NCBI GenBank assembly: GCA_963774155.1
Contig: CAVZDW010000010.1
Location: 744,001 to 808,000 of the forward strand
Length of the DNA stretch: 64,000 nt
Direction of reading: 5' to 3'
Source: DASSUW01 sp963774155
Lineage (GTDB): Bacteria; Actinomycetota; Thermoleophilia; Solirubrobacterales; Solirubrobacteraceae
Each line of letters starts with the position of its first letter. Position 1 is the stretch's first letter. Below the pieces are notes generated by a model, which had not been told where the DNA came from, made no database searches, and worked only from the letters and a program-made list of their open reading frames with translations. Shown in pieces: positions 25,852-33,040 of the stretch. Position numbers and translations under genes: made by a program.

Positions 25852-25911
25852 CCGCGCGTCCTATACCTCCGCTCAGTGTGGCGGCGCGCGGCCGGGGCTA
25901 GCGTGGCCGTC

Positions 25912-26694
25912 ATGCGATCAGGAGCGGCCCTCAAGCAGCGCAGCGAGCATCTGCTCGGCCGTGCGGGCGTCTACCGCCCTGCACGGCACGCGTACCAGCG
26001 CCTCGTCAACAGCGAACACCACGCGTGGCGCATGGGAGCTCGCGGCCTCTTCGGGCAGTTCGTGCCCGACGGCGGCCTGGTCTTCGATGTCGGTGCCAAC
26101 ATCGGCAACTACACCGAGGTGTACCTCGGGCTTGGCGCGCGCGTGGTGGCCGTCGAGCCCAACCCCGAGCTCGCGGAGCGGGTTCGCCTCCGGTGCGGAT
26201 CACGCCGGCTCGACGTCGAGGAGGTCGCGCTGAGCTCCGCGGAGGGCGCCGGAGAGCTGCACCTCGGCATCGACCACGTCCACTCGAGCATCTCCGACGA
26301 ATGGGTGGATCTCGTCGAGTCCTCCGAGTTCCCAGAACGCTTCAGGGGCTCGGTGACCGTTCGGATCACGACGGTGGACGCGCTGATCGACCGGTACGGA
26401 CGCCCGGACTTCCTCAAGATCGACGTGGAAGGCGCTGAGCGGGACGTCCTCGCCGGCCTCAGCCAGCCGATCGCGGCGATCTCGTTCGAGTACCAGGGAC
26501 TGGATCTCGACGCCGCTCGGGAGTGCGTGGCGAAGGTCGAGGCGCTTGGTGCCTACGAGTGCAACTTCGCCCGGGGCGAGCAGGTCGAGCTGGCGCACGC
26601 CGACTGGACCGATGCCGCCACGCTCTTCGCGCGGATCGAAGACGCGCAGGCCGGCCACGCCCACGGCGACATCTACCTCCGCACGCGCCGCTGA
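25912..26694 (+). CDS. FkbM-family SAM-dependent methyltransferase
   Basis: 260 residues. GLVFDVGANIGNYTEVYLGL is SAM motif I, VVAVEPNPELAERVR the strand-2 acidic end, and RPDFLKIDVEGAERDVLAGL the FkbM signature. It is the second FkbM gene of the window and the two are only distantly similar, so they probably methylate different positions. ATG 25912 follows TAGCGT (25899-25904) by 7 bases with no ribosome site, suggesting a leaderless transcript. Confidence 0.85.
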   Translation: MRSGAALKQRSEHLLGRAGVYRPARHAYQRLVNSEHHAWRMGARGLFGQFVPDGGLVFDVGANIGNYTEVYLGLGARVVAVEPNPELAERVRLRCGSRRLDVEEVALSSAEGAGELHLGIDHVHSSISDEWVDLVESSEFPERFRGSVTVRITTVDALIDRYGRPDFLKIDVEGAERDVLAGLSQPIAAISFEYQGLDLDAARECVAKVEALGAYECNFARGEQVELAHADWTDAATLFARIEDAQAGHAHGDIYLRTRR

Positions 26695-26721
26695 CCCTGC
26701 TGGGCTAGAGTCGACGCGGCC

Positions 26722-27078
26722 ATGGGCGGCGTCGGCATCGACCTCCTGGAGATCGAGCGCCTCGAGCGGGCGCTCGCACGGCGCCCGACCCTGGCCACGC
26801 GTCTCTTCACCGACGGCGAGCGCGCCTACGCGGCGACCCGTGCGCGGCCCGTCATGCACCTCGCCGCGCGCTTCTGCGCCAAGGAGGCCGTGGCCAAGGC
26901 ACTGCAGTTGCGCGAGTGGAGCTGGCGTGACGTCGAGGTCCTCGGCGGCGGCGACGAGCCCCCGTCCGTCCGGCTGAGCGGCGCCGCGGCCACCCGGGCG
27001 CAGGCGCTCGGCGCGACCGTGGAGGTCTCGCTCACGCACACGCACGGGATGGCGGCCGCCGTGGCGGTGCTCGCATGA
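26722..27078 (+). CDS. acpS: Holo-[acyl-carrier-protein] synthase
   Basis: 118 residues, the usual AcpS length. GGVGIDLLEIERLERAL holds the Mg-binding Asp and ARFCAKEAVAKALQL holds the conserved KEA motif of 4'-phosphopantetheinyl transferases. It moves phosphopantetheine from CoA to apo-ACP for fatty-acid synthesis. TAGAGT (26706-26711) lies 10 bases before ATG 26722. The end overlaps nnrD/nnrE by four bases (ATGA), an arrangement common in actinobacteria. Confidence 0.93.
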   Translation: MGGVGIDLLEIERLERALARRPTLATRLFTDGERAYAATRARPVMHLAARFCAKEAVAKALQLREWSWRDVEVLGGGDEPPSVRLSGAAATRAQALGATVEVSLTHTHGMAAAVAVLA

Positions 27079-28565
27079 CCCTCCCCGGATGGCTGGCGCC
27101 GCTGCCCGACGCCGAGCAGATGCGCGCCACGGACCGCTGGGCGATCGACGAGCGTGGCGTGCCCTCGCTCGACCTGATGGAGCGGGCGGGGGAGGGCCTT
27201 GCCGCGGTGACCGCCCGGCACGGGCCCATCGGACGGGTCGCCGTCGTCTGCGGCAAGGGCAACAACGGCGGCGACGGCCTCGTCGCCGCGCGGTGGCTGC
27301 GCCAGGCCGGCCGCACGGTCGACGTCCTGGCCGTCTGGCCGCCCGATCAGCTGCAGGGCGACGCCGCCGTGCAGCTCGACCGCCTGCCCGGCCATCCGCC
27401 GGAGCCGTTCGAGGGCTCCAAGCTCGAGGGCGCCGCGGTGATCGTCGACGCGCTGCTCGGCACGGGGACGACCGGCCCCCCGCGCGATCCCGCGGGCGCG
27501 GTCATCGAGGCGATGAACGCCGCCGACGCGCCCGTGGTGGCGGCCGACGTGCCCTCCGGCGTCGACGCCTCGACCGGCGAGACGCCCGGCGCGGCGGTCC
27601 GGGCCGTGGCCACCGCGACGTTCCATCTCGCCAAGCCGGGGCTCTGGATCAACCCCGGCAAGACCCATGCGGGGGAGGTCGAGGTCGTCGGCATCGGCAC
27701 CCCCGACGGCGCGCCCGTGCAGCCCTGGGCCGGCCTCATCGGCCCGGCCGTCCGCGACGGCCTGCCGCGGCGGGCCGCGCACTCGACCAAGTTCAGCTCC
27801 GGCAACGTGGTGGTCATCGGCGGGTCGCCGGGCCTCACCGGCGCGCCCACGATGTCGGCGATGGCCGCGATGAGAACCGGCGCCGGCTACGTCACGGTCG
27901 CCGCGCGTGCCTCGCTCGAGGCGGCGTTCTCGGCCCGGCTGCTGGAGGCGATGTTCAAGGGCCTGCCGGAAGGCGACGACGCGGTCGACGCCGCGCTCGA
28001 GGCCGTCGCCCGGGCCGACGCGGTGGTGCTCGGCCCCGGCCTGGGGCGGACCGATGCCGCCCGGGCGTTCGCGCGCGCCCTGTTCGAGCGCATCGAGGTG
28101 CCGCTCGTGGTCGACGCCGACGGCCTCAACGCGCTCGACGGCTACGACTTCCCCAAGCGGGCGGCGCCCGCCGTCCTCACCCCGCACGCCGGCGAGCTCG
28201 GCCGCCTGCTCGACGTCGAGTCGTCCGAGGTGGATGCGCATCGTCTCGCGCACGCGCGCGCGATGGCGGACCGCTCGGGCGCCATCGTGGTGCTCAAGGG
28301 CGACGACACGCTGGTCGTCCGGCCAGGCTCCGGGGTGGCGATCTCACCCGGCGGCGCGCCCGCTCTCGCCACGGCCGGGACGGGTGACGTCCTCTCCGGC
28401 GTGGTGGGCGCGATGCTGGCCAAGCGGATGGATGCGTTCCACGCCACCTGCGCGGCCGTGTACGTGCACCTCGGGGCGGGCAAGCTCGCCGCGGAGCCCT
28501 ACGGCCCCGACGGCGTGATCGCGTCGGACGTCATCGCTCGGTTGCCGGCCGGCCTCAACAACTAG
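27075..28565 (+). CDS. nnrD: Bifunctional NAD(P)HX repair enzyme (epimerase plus ADP-dependent dehydratase)
   Basis: 496 residues. The N-terminal YjeF-type epimerase domain (about 1-210) has VVCGKGNNGGDGLVAAR and ADVPSGVDASTG. The C-terminal ribokinase-like dehydratase domain (about 225-496) has VVLGPGLGRT, LTPHAGELGRLLD and ATAGTGDVLSGVVGAML. Together they repair hydrated NADH/NADPH. It is coupled to acpS. Its TAG stop codon forms the first three bases of the probable -10 box of the CBS gene. Confidence 0.93.
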   Translation: MTLPGWLAPLPDAEQMRATDRWAIDERGVPSLDLMERAGEGLAAVTARHGPIGRVAVVCGKGNNGGDGLVAARWLRQAGRTVDVLAVWPPDQLQGDAAVQLDRLPGHPPEPFEGSKLEGAAVIVDALLGTGTTGPPRDPAGAVIEAMNAADAPVVAADVPSGVDASTGETPGAAVRAVATATFHLAKPGLWINPGKTHAGEVEVVGIGTPDGAPVQPWAGLIGPAVRDGLPRRAAHSTKFSSGNVVVIGGSPGLTGAPTMSAMAAMRTGAGYVTVAARASLEAAFSARLLEAMFKGLPEGDDAVDAALEAVARADAVVLGPGLGRTDAARAFARALFERIEVPLVVDADGLNALDGYDFPKRAAPAVLTPHAGELGRLLDVESSEVDAHRLAHARAMADRSGAIVVLKGDDTLVVRPGSGVAISPGGAPALATAGTGDVLSGVVGAMLAKRMDAFHATCAAVYVHLGAGKLAAEPYGPDGVIASDVIARLPAGLNN

Positions 28566-28568
28566 ATT
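28563..28568 (+). promoter_or_regulatory. -10 box overlapping the nnrD stop codon
   Basis: TAGATT starts with the nnrD TAG stop and ends 10 bases before ATG 28579. It matches the TANNNT-near-start pattern seen before many genes here and would start CBS-alr-cca transcription right at the end of the previous cistron. Confidence 0.4.
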
Positions 28569-28578
28569 TCAACGGGCT

Positions 28579-29049
28579 ATGCCTCAGACCGTGCGGGACA
28601 TCATGGATACGGACGTCCCGACGGTGACGGTCGCCGACTCGGTCGAGCGCGTCCTCAAGGTGCTGCGGGACCACGAGCTCCCGGGCGTCCCGGTCGTCAA
28701 CGAGGGCGGGCGCTGCGTGGGGATCATCACCGAGGCGGACCTCGTGCTCACCGACGAGAACGAGGACTTCCACATGCCGCACTACTTCCAGCTGTTCGGC
28801 GGGATCGTCTTCCTCGAGTCGATCTCCCATTGGGAGGAGCGCGTCCGCAAGGCCTTCGCCGCGACGGCGGAGGACATGATGACCCCCGATCCGGTGACCA
28901 TCGAGCCCGACGCGAGCGTGCGCGAGGCGGCGCGCGTGATCGCGCGCCGGAAGCACAACCGGCTCCCGGTGATCGAGCACGGCCGGCTGGTGGGCGTCGT
29001 GACGCGCGTCGACGTGCTCGACGCGCTGACGTCCAACGACGAGGAGTAG
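28579..29049 (+). CDS. CBS-domain pair protein
   Basis: 156 residues with two CBS motifs. The first is about residues 5-62 (VRDIMDTDVPTVTVADSVE to GIITEADLV). The second is about 97-152 (AEDMMTPDPVTIEPDASVREA to GVVTRVDVLDAL). A ~35-residue linker with HYFQLFGGIVFLESI separates them, a spacing seen in free-standing CBS proteins that sense adenine nucleotides. The partner is unknown. It lies six bases before alr and probably shares its transcript. Confidence 0.85.
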   Translation: MPQTVRDIMDTDVPTVTVADSVERVLKVLRDHELPGVPVVNEGGRCVGIITEADLVLTDENEDFHMPHYFQLFGGIVFLESISHWEERVRKAFAATAEDMMTPDPVTIEPDASVREAARVIARRKHNRLPVIEHGRLVGVVTRVDVLDALTSNDEE

Positions 29050-29055
29050 CCCGGC

Positions 29056-30144
29056 GTGCTCCGCGCGCTGGCCCGGGTCGACCTGGGCGCCATCGAGCGC
29101 AACTGCGCGCGCCTGGCCGCGATCGCCGCTCCGGCGCGGCTCTGCGCGGTGGTCAAGGCCGACGGCTACGGCCACGGCGCCGTCCCCGCCGCGCGCGCGG
29201 CGCAGGCCGGCGGCGCCGCGTGGCTCGCGGTGGCGACCGCGAACGAGGCGGCCGAGCTGCGCGCCGCCGGCATCGAGGGGCCGCTGCTCGTCATGGGCGC
29301 GCTGTCGCCGGAGGAGCTGGACGTCGCCGTGGAGGCCCGTGCCGACGTGGTCGCCTGGCGCGAGGGCTTCGTGGCGGCGATCGCGGCGCGCGGCGGCGCC
29401 ACGGGCGTCCACGTGAAGCTCGACACCGGGATGGGCCGTCTCGGCACGCGCGACGCGAACGAGGCGACCCGCGTGGCCGACGCGATCGAGGCCGCGCCGA
29501 ACCTCCGCCTCGCGGGCGCGATGACCCACTTCGCCACCGCCGACGAGGAGGACGACGGCTTCCTGCGCGAGCAGCTCGACGCGTTCCGGCCGTGGGCCGC
29601 CGCGCTCGCCGAGCGGGGCGCGCTCGTCCACGCCGCCAACTCGGCCGCCACCCTGCGCGCGCCGGAAGCGCGCTTCGGCCTCGTGCGCTGCGGGATCGCC
29701 GTCTACGGCATGGACCCCTTCCACGAGGACCCGGCCGCCCACGGCCTCGAGCCCGCATTGGAGCTCGTCAGCTACGTCGCCGAGGTCAAGCGGACGCTGC
29801 CGGGCCAGAGCGCGGGCTACGGGCGCCGCTTCGTGGCCGAGCGCGAGACGCGCCTGGCCACGGTCCCGATCGGCTACGGCGACGGGTACCGTCGCGCCCT
29901 GACCAACAACGCCGACGTGCTCATCAACGGCAGCCGCCTGCCCGTGGTGGGGACGGTCTCGATGGACAACATCACCGTCGACCTCGGCGCGGCGCCGGTC
30001 GAGCCCGGCGCCGAGGTCGTGCTCATCGGCGCCCGCGGGGAGGAGCGCATCCTCGCCGAGGAGCTCGCGAAGCGGCTCGACACCATCAACTACGAGATCA
30101 CGTGCGGGATCTCGGCCCGCGTGCCGCGGGAGCACCACGGATGA
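29056..30144 (+). CDS. alr: Alanine racemase
   Basis: 362 residues from GTG 29056. The PLP lysine is Lys34 in CAVVKADGYGHGAVPAA. VHVKLDTGMGRLG, GAMTHFATADEEDD and the C-terminal beta domain with GYGDGYRRAL and VVGTVSMDNITVDLG complete the family pattern. It interconverts L- and D-alanine for peptidoglycan. It overlaps the nucleotidyltransferase gene by ATGA at 30141. Confidence 0.94.
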   Translation: MLRALARVDLGAIERNCARLAAIAAPARLCAVVKADGYGHGAVPAARAAQAGGAAWLAVATANEAAELRAAGIEGPLLVMGALSPEELDVAVEARADVVAWREGFVAAIAARGGATGVHVKLDTGMGRLGTRDANEATRVADAIEAAPNLRLAGAMTHFATADEEDDGFLREQLDAFRPWAAALAERGALVHAANSAATLRAPEARFGLVRCGIAVYGMDPFHEDPAAHGLEPALELVSYVAEVKRTLPGQSAGYGRRFVAERETRLATVPIGYGDGYRRALTNNADVLINGSRLPVVGTVSMDNITVDLGAAPVEPGAEVVLIGARGEERILAEELAKRLDTINYEITCGISARVPREHHG

Positions 30145-31502
30145 GCGAGCCGCTCGAGGCCGCGCGCGAGGTCCTGGCCGGCCGCGAGGCGTGGCTGGTC
30201 GGCGGGGCGGTCCGCGACCGGCTGCTCGGGCGCCCGACCGACGACGTCGACATCGCGCTCGAGGGCGACCCGCGCGAGGCCGCGCGCGCGATCGCCCGCG
30301 CCACCGGCGGCGCCCCGTTCCAGCTCTCGGGCGCATTCGGCGCCTGGCGCGTCGTCGGCCCCGGCCACGACTGGCACGTCGACCTCGTGACGCTGCGCGA
30401 CGGGGACATCCGCGCCGATCTCGCGGCGCGCGACTTCACGATCAACGCGATGGCCGAGCCGCTCGCGGGCGGCGACCTGATCGATCCCTACGGCGGCCGC
30501 GCCGACCTCGAGGCGCGCGTCGTGCGCATGGTCTCGGCCCAGGCGCTCGAGGAGGATCCGCTGCGCTCGCTGCGCGCGGTCCGGATCGCCGTCGAGCTTG
30601 CGCTGGAGCTGGACGGCGCCACCGCCGAGGCCGCGCGGGAGCACGCCGCCGGCATCGAGGAGGTCGCGCCGGAGCGGGTGTTCGGCGAGCTCAAGCGCGT
30701 CGTCTGCGCCGCCGACGTGCGGCGCGGCCTCGCGCTCATGGAGGAGCTCGGACTCACCGCCGTCGTGCTGCCGGAGCTCACCGCGCTCCGCGGCATCGCG
30801 CAGAACGAGTACCACCACGCCGACGTCTACGACCACACGCTCGAGGTCCTCGACGCCGTCGCGGCGCTGGAGCGCGGCCCGGACTTCCTCGGCGACCGCG
30901 CGGCGGCGCTGCTGGCCGAGCCGCTGGCCGACGAGCTCACCCACGGGGGCGCGATGCGCTTCGCCGCGCTCCTCCACGACGCGGCGAAGCCGCAGACCCG
31001 CGGCGAGCGGCCGGACGGCCGGGTGACCTTCATCGGGCACGACGCCGAGGGCGCCGAGCTGGCCCGCGCGGTCCTGCGCCGCCTGCGCGCTTCGCAGCGC
31101 ACGATCGACTACGTCGGTGCGCTCACGCTCCACCACCTGCGCGTCGGCTTCCTCGTGCACGAGCGCCCGCTCGACCGCCGCGCGGTGTGGCGCTACCTGC
31201 GCGCCACCGCGCCCTGGAGCGCCGACGTCACGCTCTTCACCGTCGCCGACCGGCTCGCCACGCGCGGCCGAGGCGCCGAGGAGGCGATCGTCGCCCACGT
31301 CGAGGTCGCGCGCGAGCTGCTGGCCGCCGCCTTCGCCGAGCCCGACGATGCCGAGCCGCTGATCCGCGGTGACGACCTGGCGCGCGAGCTCGGCATCGCG
31401 CACGGCCCGCGGCTCGGCGAGCTGCTCGCCCAGCTCGAGGAGGATCGCTACGCGGGCGAGATATCCACGCGCGACGAGGCGGTTCCCGCGCTCGCCATCT
31501 AA
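30141..31502 (+). CDS. cca: CCA-adding tRNA nucleotidyltransferase / poly(A) polymerase family with HD domain
   Basis: 453 residues. The class II nucleotidyltransferase head has AWLVGGAVRDRLLGRPT and TDDVDIALEG (metal Asp pair), then DFTINAMA. The RNA-binding helices contain EEDPLRSLRAVRIAVEL. A C-terminal HD domain has FAALLHDAAKPQT and GHDAEGAE. The likely role is adding or repairing the 3' CCA of tRNAs, although poly(A) polymerase activity cannot be excluded. Its TAA stop lies inside palindromic repeat copy 1. Confidence 0.85.
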   Translation: MSEPLEAAREVLAGREAWLVGGAVRDRLLGRPTDDVDIALEGDPREAARAIARATGGAPFQLSGAFGAWRVVGPGHDWHVDLVTLRDGDIRADLAARDFTINAMAEPLAGGDLIDPYGGRADLEARVVRMVSAQALEEDPLRSLRAVRIAVELALELDGATAEAAREHAAGIEEVAPERVFGELKRVVCAADVRRGLALMEELGLTAVVLPELTALRGIAQNEYHHADVYDHTLEVLDAVAALERGPDFLGDRAAALLAEPLADELTHGGAMRFAALLHDAAKPQTRGERPDGRVTFIGHDAEGAELARAVLRRLRASQRTIDYVGALTLHHLRVGFLVHERPLDRRAVWRYLRATAPWSADVTLFTVADRLATRGRGAEEAIVAHVEVARELLAAAFAEPDDAEPLIRGDDLARELGIAHGPRLGELLAQLEEDRYAGEISTRDEAVPALAI

Positions 31503-31543
31503 TCAAGGCGCTCGACCGAGCTCGCGAGGTCGAGTAAGCCGCA
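31499..31543 (+). repeat. Palindromic repeat, copy 1
   Basis: One of four related 42-46 bp elements. Stem CTCGACC (31511-31517), loop GAGCTCGCGA, stem GGTCGAG (31528-31534). The left flank CTAATCAAGGCG contains the stop codon of the preceding gene. The right flank TAAGCCGCA ends at the first base before TACTGT, the likely -10 of the HIT gene. Confidence 0.7.
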
Positions 31544-31553
31544 TACTGTTTCG

Positions 31554-31964
31554 ATGCCTGATCCGGACTGCCTGTTCTGCAAGATCGTCGCCGGGGAGAT
31601 CCCTTCCACGCGCGTGGACGAGGACGAGCGCACGGTGGCCTTCATGGACATCAATCCCGCGACGCGGGGTCACCTGCTGGTCATCCCCCGCGAGCACAGC
31701 CGCGACCTGCTCGAGGTCCCGGACGCGGATCTCGAGGCCTGCGCGCGCATGGCGCAGAAGCTCGCCGCGCGCGTCAAAGAGCGCCTCGGAGCCGACGGCG
31801 TGAACCTCCTGAACTCGTGCGGGTCGGCCGCCTGGCAGACCGTCTTCCACTTCCACCTGCACGTCATCCCGCGCTACGCGAACGACCCGCTGAGGCTGCC
31901 GTGGGTGCCCGGTCCGGGCGATCCCGACGAGATCGCGGCGGCGGCCCTGGAACTCACCGGTTAA
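31554..31964 (+). CDS. HIT-family nucleotide hydrolase/transferase
   Basis: 136 residues. An N-terminal Cys pair CLFCKIV (one zinc half-site seen in many HIT proteins) is followed by IPSTRVDEDERTVAFMDINP, GHLLVIPREHSRDLLE, and the catalytic triad FHFHLHVIPR (HxHxH) near residue 108. Related proteins hydrolyse AMP conjugates. TACTGT (31544-31549) ends four bases before ATG 31554, the shortest such gap here, and the palindromic repeat abuts it. Confidence 0.92.
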   Translation: MPDPDCLFCKIVAGEIPSTRVDEDERTVAFMDINPATRGHLLVIPREHSRDLLEVPDADLEACARMAQKLAARVKERLGADGVNLLNSCGSAAWQTVFHFHLHVIPRYANDPLRLPWVPGPGDPDEIAAAALELTG

Positions 31965-31995
31965 ACAGCCCTTGCGCGCGGCGCGCGAACCCGGA

Positions 31996-32085
31996 TACGT
32001 TCTCCCCGTCGGGGCCGGCAGCGGCCGGTCGAGGTCCAGTCAGCGGCGACGTCTCGCGTGACGTGGCGGCAAGTAGGAGTGATCT
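31996..32085 (+). promoter_or_regulatory. Cold-shock gene promoter and 5' leader
   Basis: TACGTT at 31996-32001 is the best -10 candidate, giving a transcript start near 32008 and a leader of about 78 bases, unlike the leaderless pattern of neighbours. The leader contains two ACGT sites around 32049-32063 able to pair with each other, then AGGAG five to six bases before GTG 32086. Long structured leaders are usual for temperature-controlled csp mRNAs; control here is inferred. Confidence 0.4.
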
Positions 32086-32289
32086 GTGGGTACCGGTACG
32101 GTCAAGTGGTTCAGTGACGACAAGGGGTTCGGCTTCATCACGCCCGACGAGGGCGGCCGTGACCTGTTCGTCCACTTCACGGGCATCACGGGCGACGGCT
32201 ATCGGTCGCTCGCCGAAGGTGCGAAGGTCGCCTACGAAGAGGAGCAGGGGGACAAGGGCCCGAAGGCCATCAACGTCTCGAAGCTCTAG
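32086..32289 (+). CDS. Cold-shock domain protein (CspA family)
   Basis: 67 residues, standard length. GTVKWFSDDKGFGFITPDEG carries RNP1 (KGFGFI) and DLFVHFTGI carries RNP2 (VHF). It binds single-stranded nucleic acid and acts as an RNA chaperone. GTG start with AGGAG ribosome site. A GC-rich hairpin seven bases after the stop probably ends transcription. Confidence 0.95.
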   Translation: MGTGTVKWFSDDKGFGFITPDEGGRDLFVHFTGITGDGYRSLAEGAKVAYEEEQGDKGPKAINVSKL

Positions 32290-32295
32290 TCGCGC

Positions 32296-32311
32296 GCGGG
32301 CGCGAGCCCGC
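32296..32311 (+). terminator. Terminator-like hairpin after the cold-shock gene
   Basis: GCGGGC-GCGA-GCCCGC forms a six-base-pair GC stem with a GNRA loop, starting seven bases after the csp stop. There is no T tract, which is common for intrinsic terminators in high-GC actinobacteria. Confidence 0.45.
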
Positions 32312-32352
32312 CGCACCACAACCCCGGCCGGTCCGTCGTGTTGAATGCCGGG

Positions 32353-33036
32353 ATGCCCCAGCTGAGAATTGCAGCCGCCGCCGGCGCGCTGGTCGGCGCG
32401 TTGTTCTGCGCCTCCCCCGCGTCGGCGCGGATCATCGAGGTCGGCGCGAGCGAGACGCCCGCGACGCCCACCTGCCCCGCGAGCCCCTGTCTCGCCGTGT
32501 CACGCACGACCGGCTATCAGGCCAAGGTCGTCAACAGCCGCACGACGTACATCGTCCCCGCCAACGGCCGGATCGTCGCCTGGACGATCTCGCTCGGCAG
32601 CCCCGACGAGCGGCAGATCTCGTTCTTCCAGGACAACTACGGCGAGGCCTCGGCCGGGATCACGGTCCTGCGGCGCGGCAAGCGCCTCTACCACCGCGTG
32701 ATGGCGTCGTCGCCGGTGATGGAGCTCGGAACCTATTTCGGCCAGTCGGTCCAGTTCCCGCTCGACCGCTCGCTCGCGGTCAAGAAGGGCTACGTCATCG
32801 CGCTCACCGTGCCGACGTGGGCCCCCGCCTTGACGCAGCTCGTCGACGACGGCTCGTCGTGGCGCGCCAGCCGCGCCAAGGACAAGTGCAACGACACGGA
32901 CTCGCAGACCGCGCAGACGCGGACGAGCCAGCGCACGCAGTACCGCTGCCTCTACAAGGCGCGGCTGACCTACTCGGCGACGCTGATCACCGACCCGAAG
33001 CCGAACAAGCCGGCCAAGGCGGAGACGAACCGGTAG
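32353..33036 (+). CDS. Secreted protein of unknown function
   Basis: ATG 32353 gives 227 residues with a signal peptide (about 1-26, core AAAAGALVGALFCASPASA). The mature part has paired cysteines (TCPASPCLA) and beta-rich segments such as YIVPANGRIVAWTISLG and GYVIALTVPTWAPAL, ending in a Lys/Pro/Thr-rich tail. It resembles small secreted proteins that recur in Solirubrobacter-type genomes, but no function is known. An in-frame GTG at 32338 is an alternative start. The stop lies four bases from the stop of the convergent signalling gene. Confidence 0.7.
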   Translation: MPQLRIAAAAGALVGALFCASPASARIIEVGASETPATPTCPASPCLAVSRTTGYQAKVVNSRTTYIVPANGRIVAWTISLGSPDERQISFFQDNYGEASAGITVLRRGKRLYHRVMASSPVMELGTYFGQSVQFPLDRSLAVKKGYVIALTVPTWAPALTQLVDDGSSWRASRAKDKCNDTDSQTAQTRTSQRTQYRCLYKARLTYSATLITDPKPNKPAKAETNR

Positions 33037-33040
33037 CTAG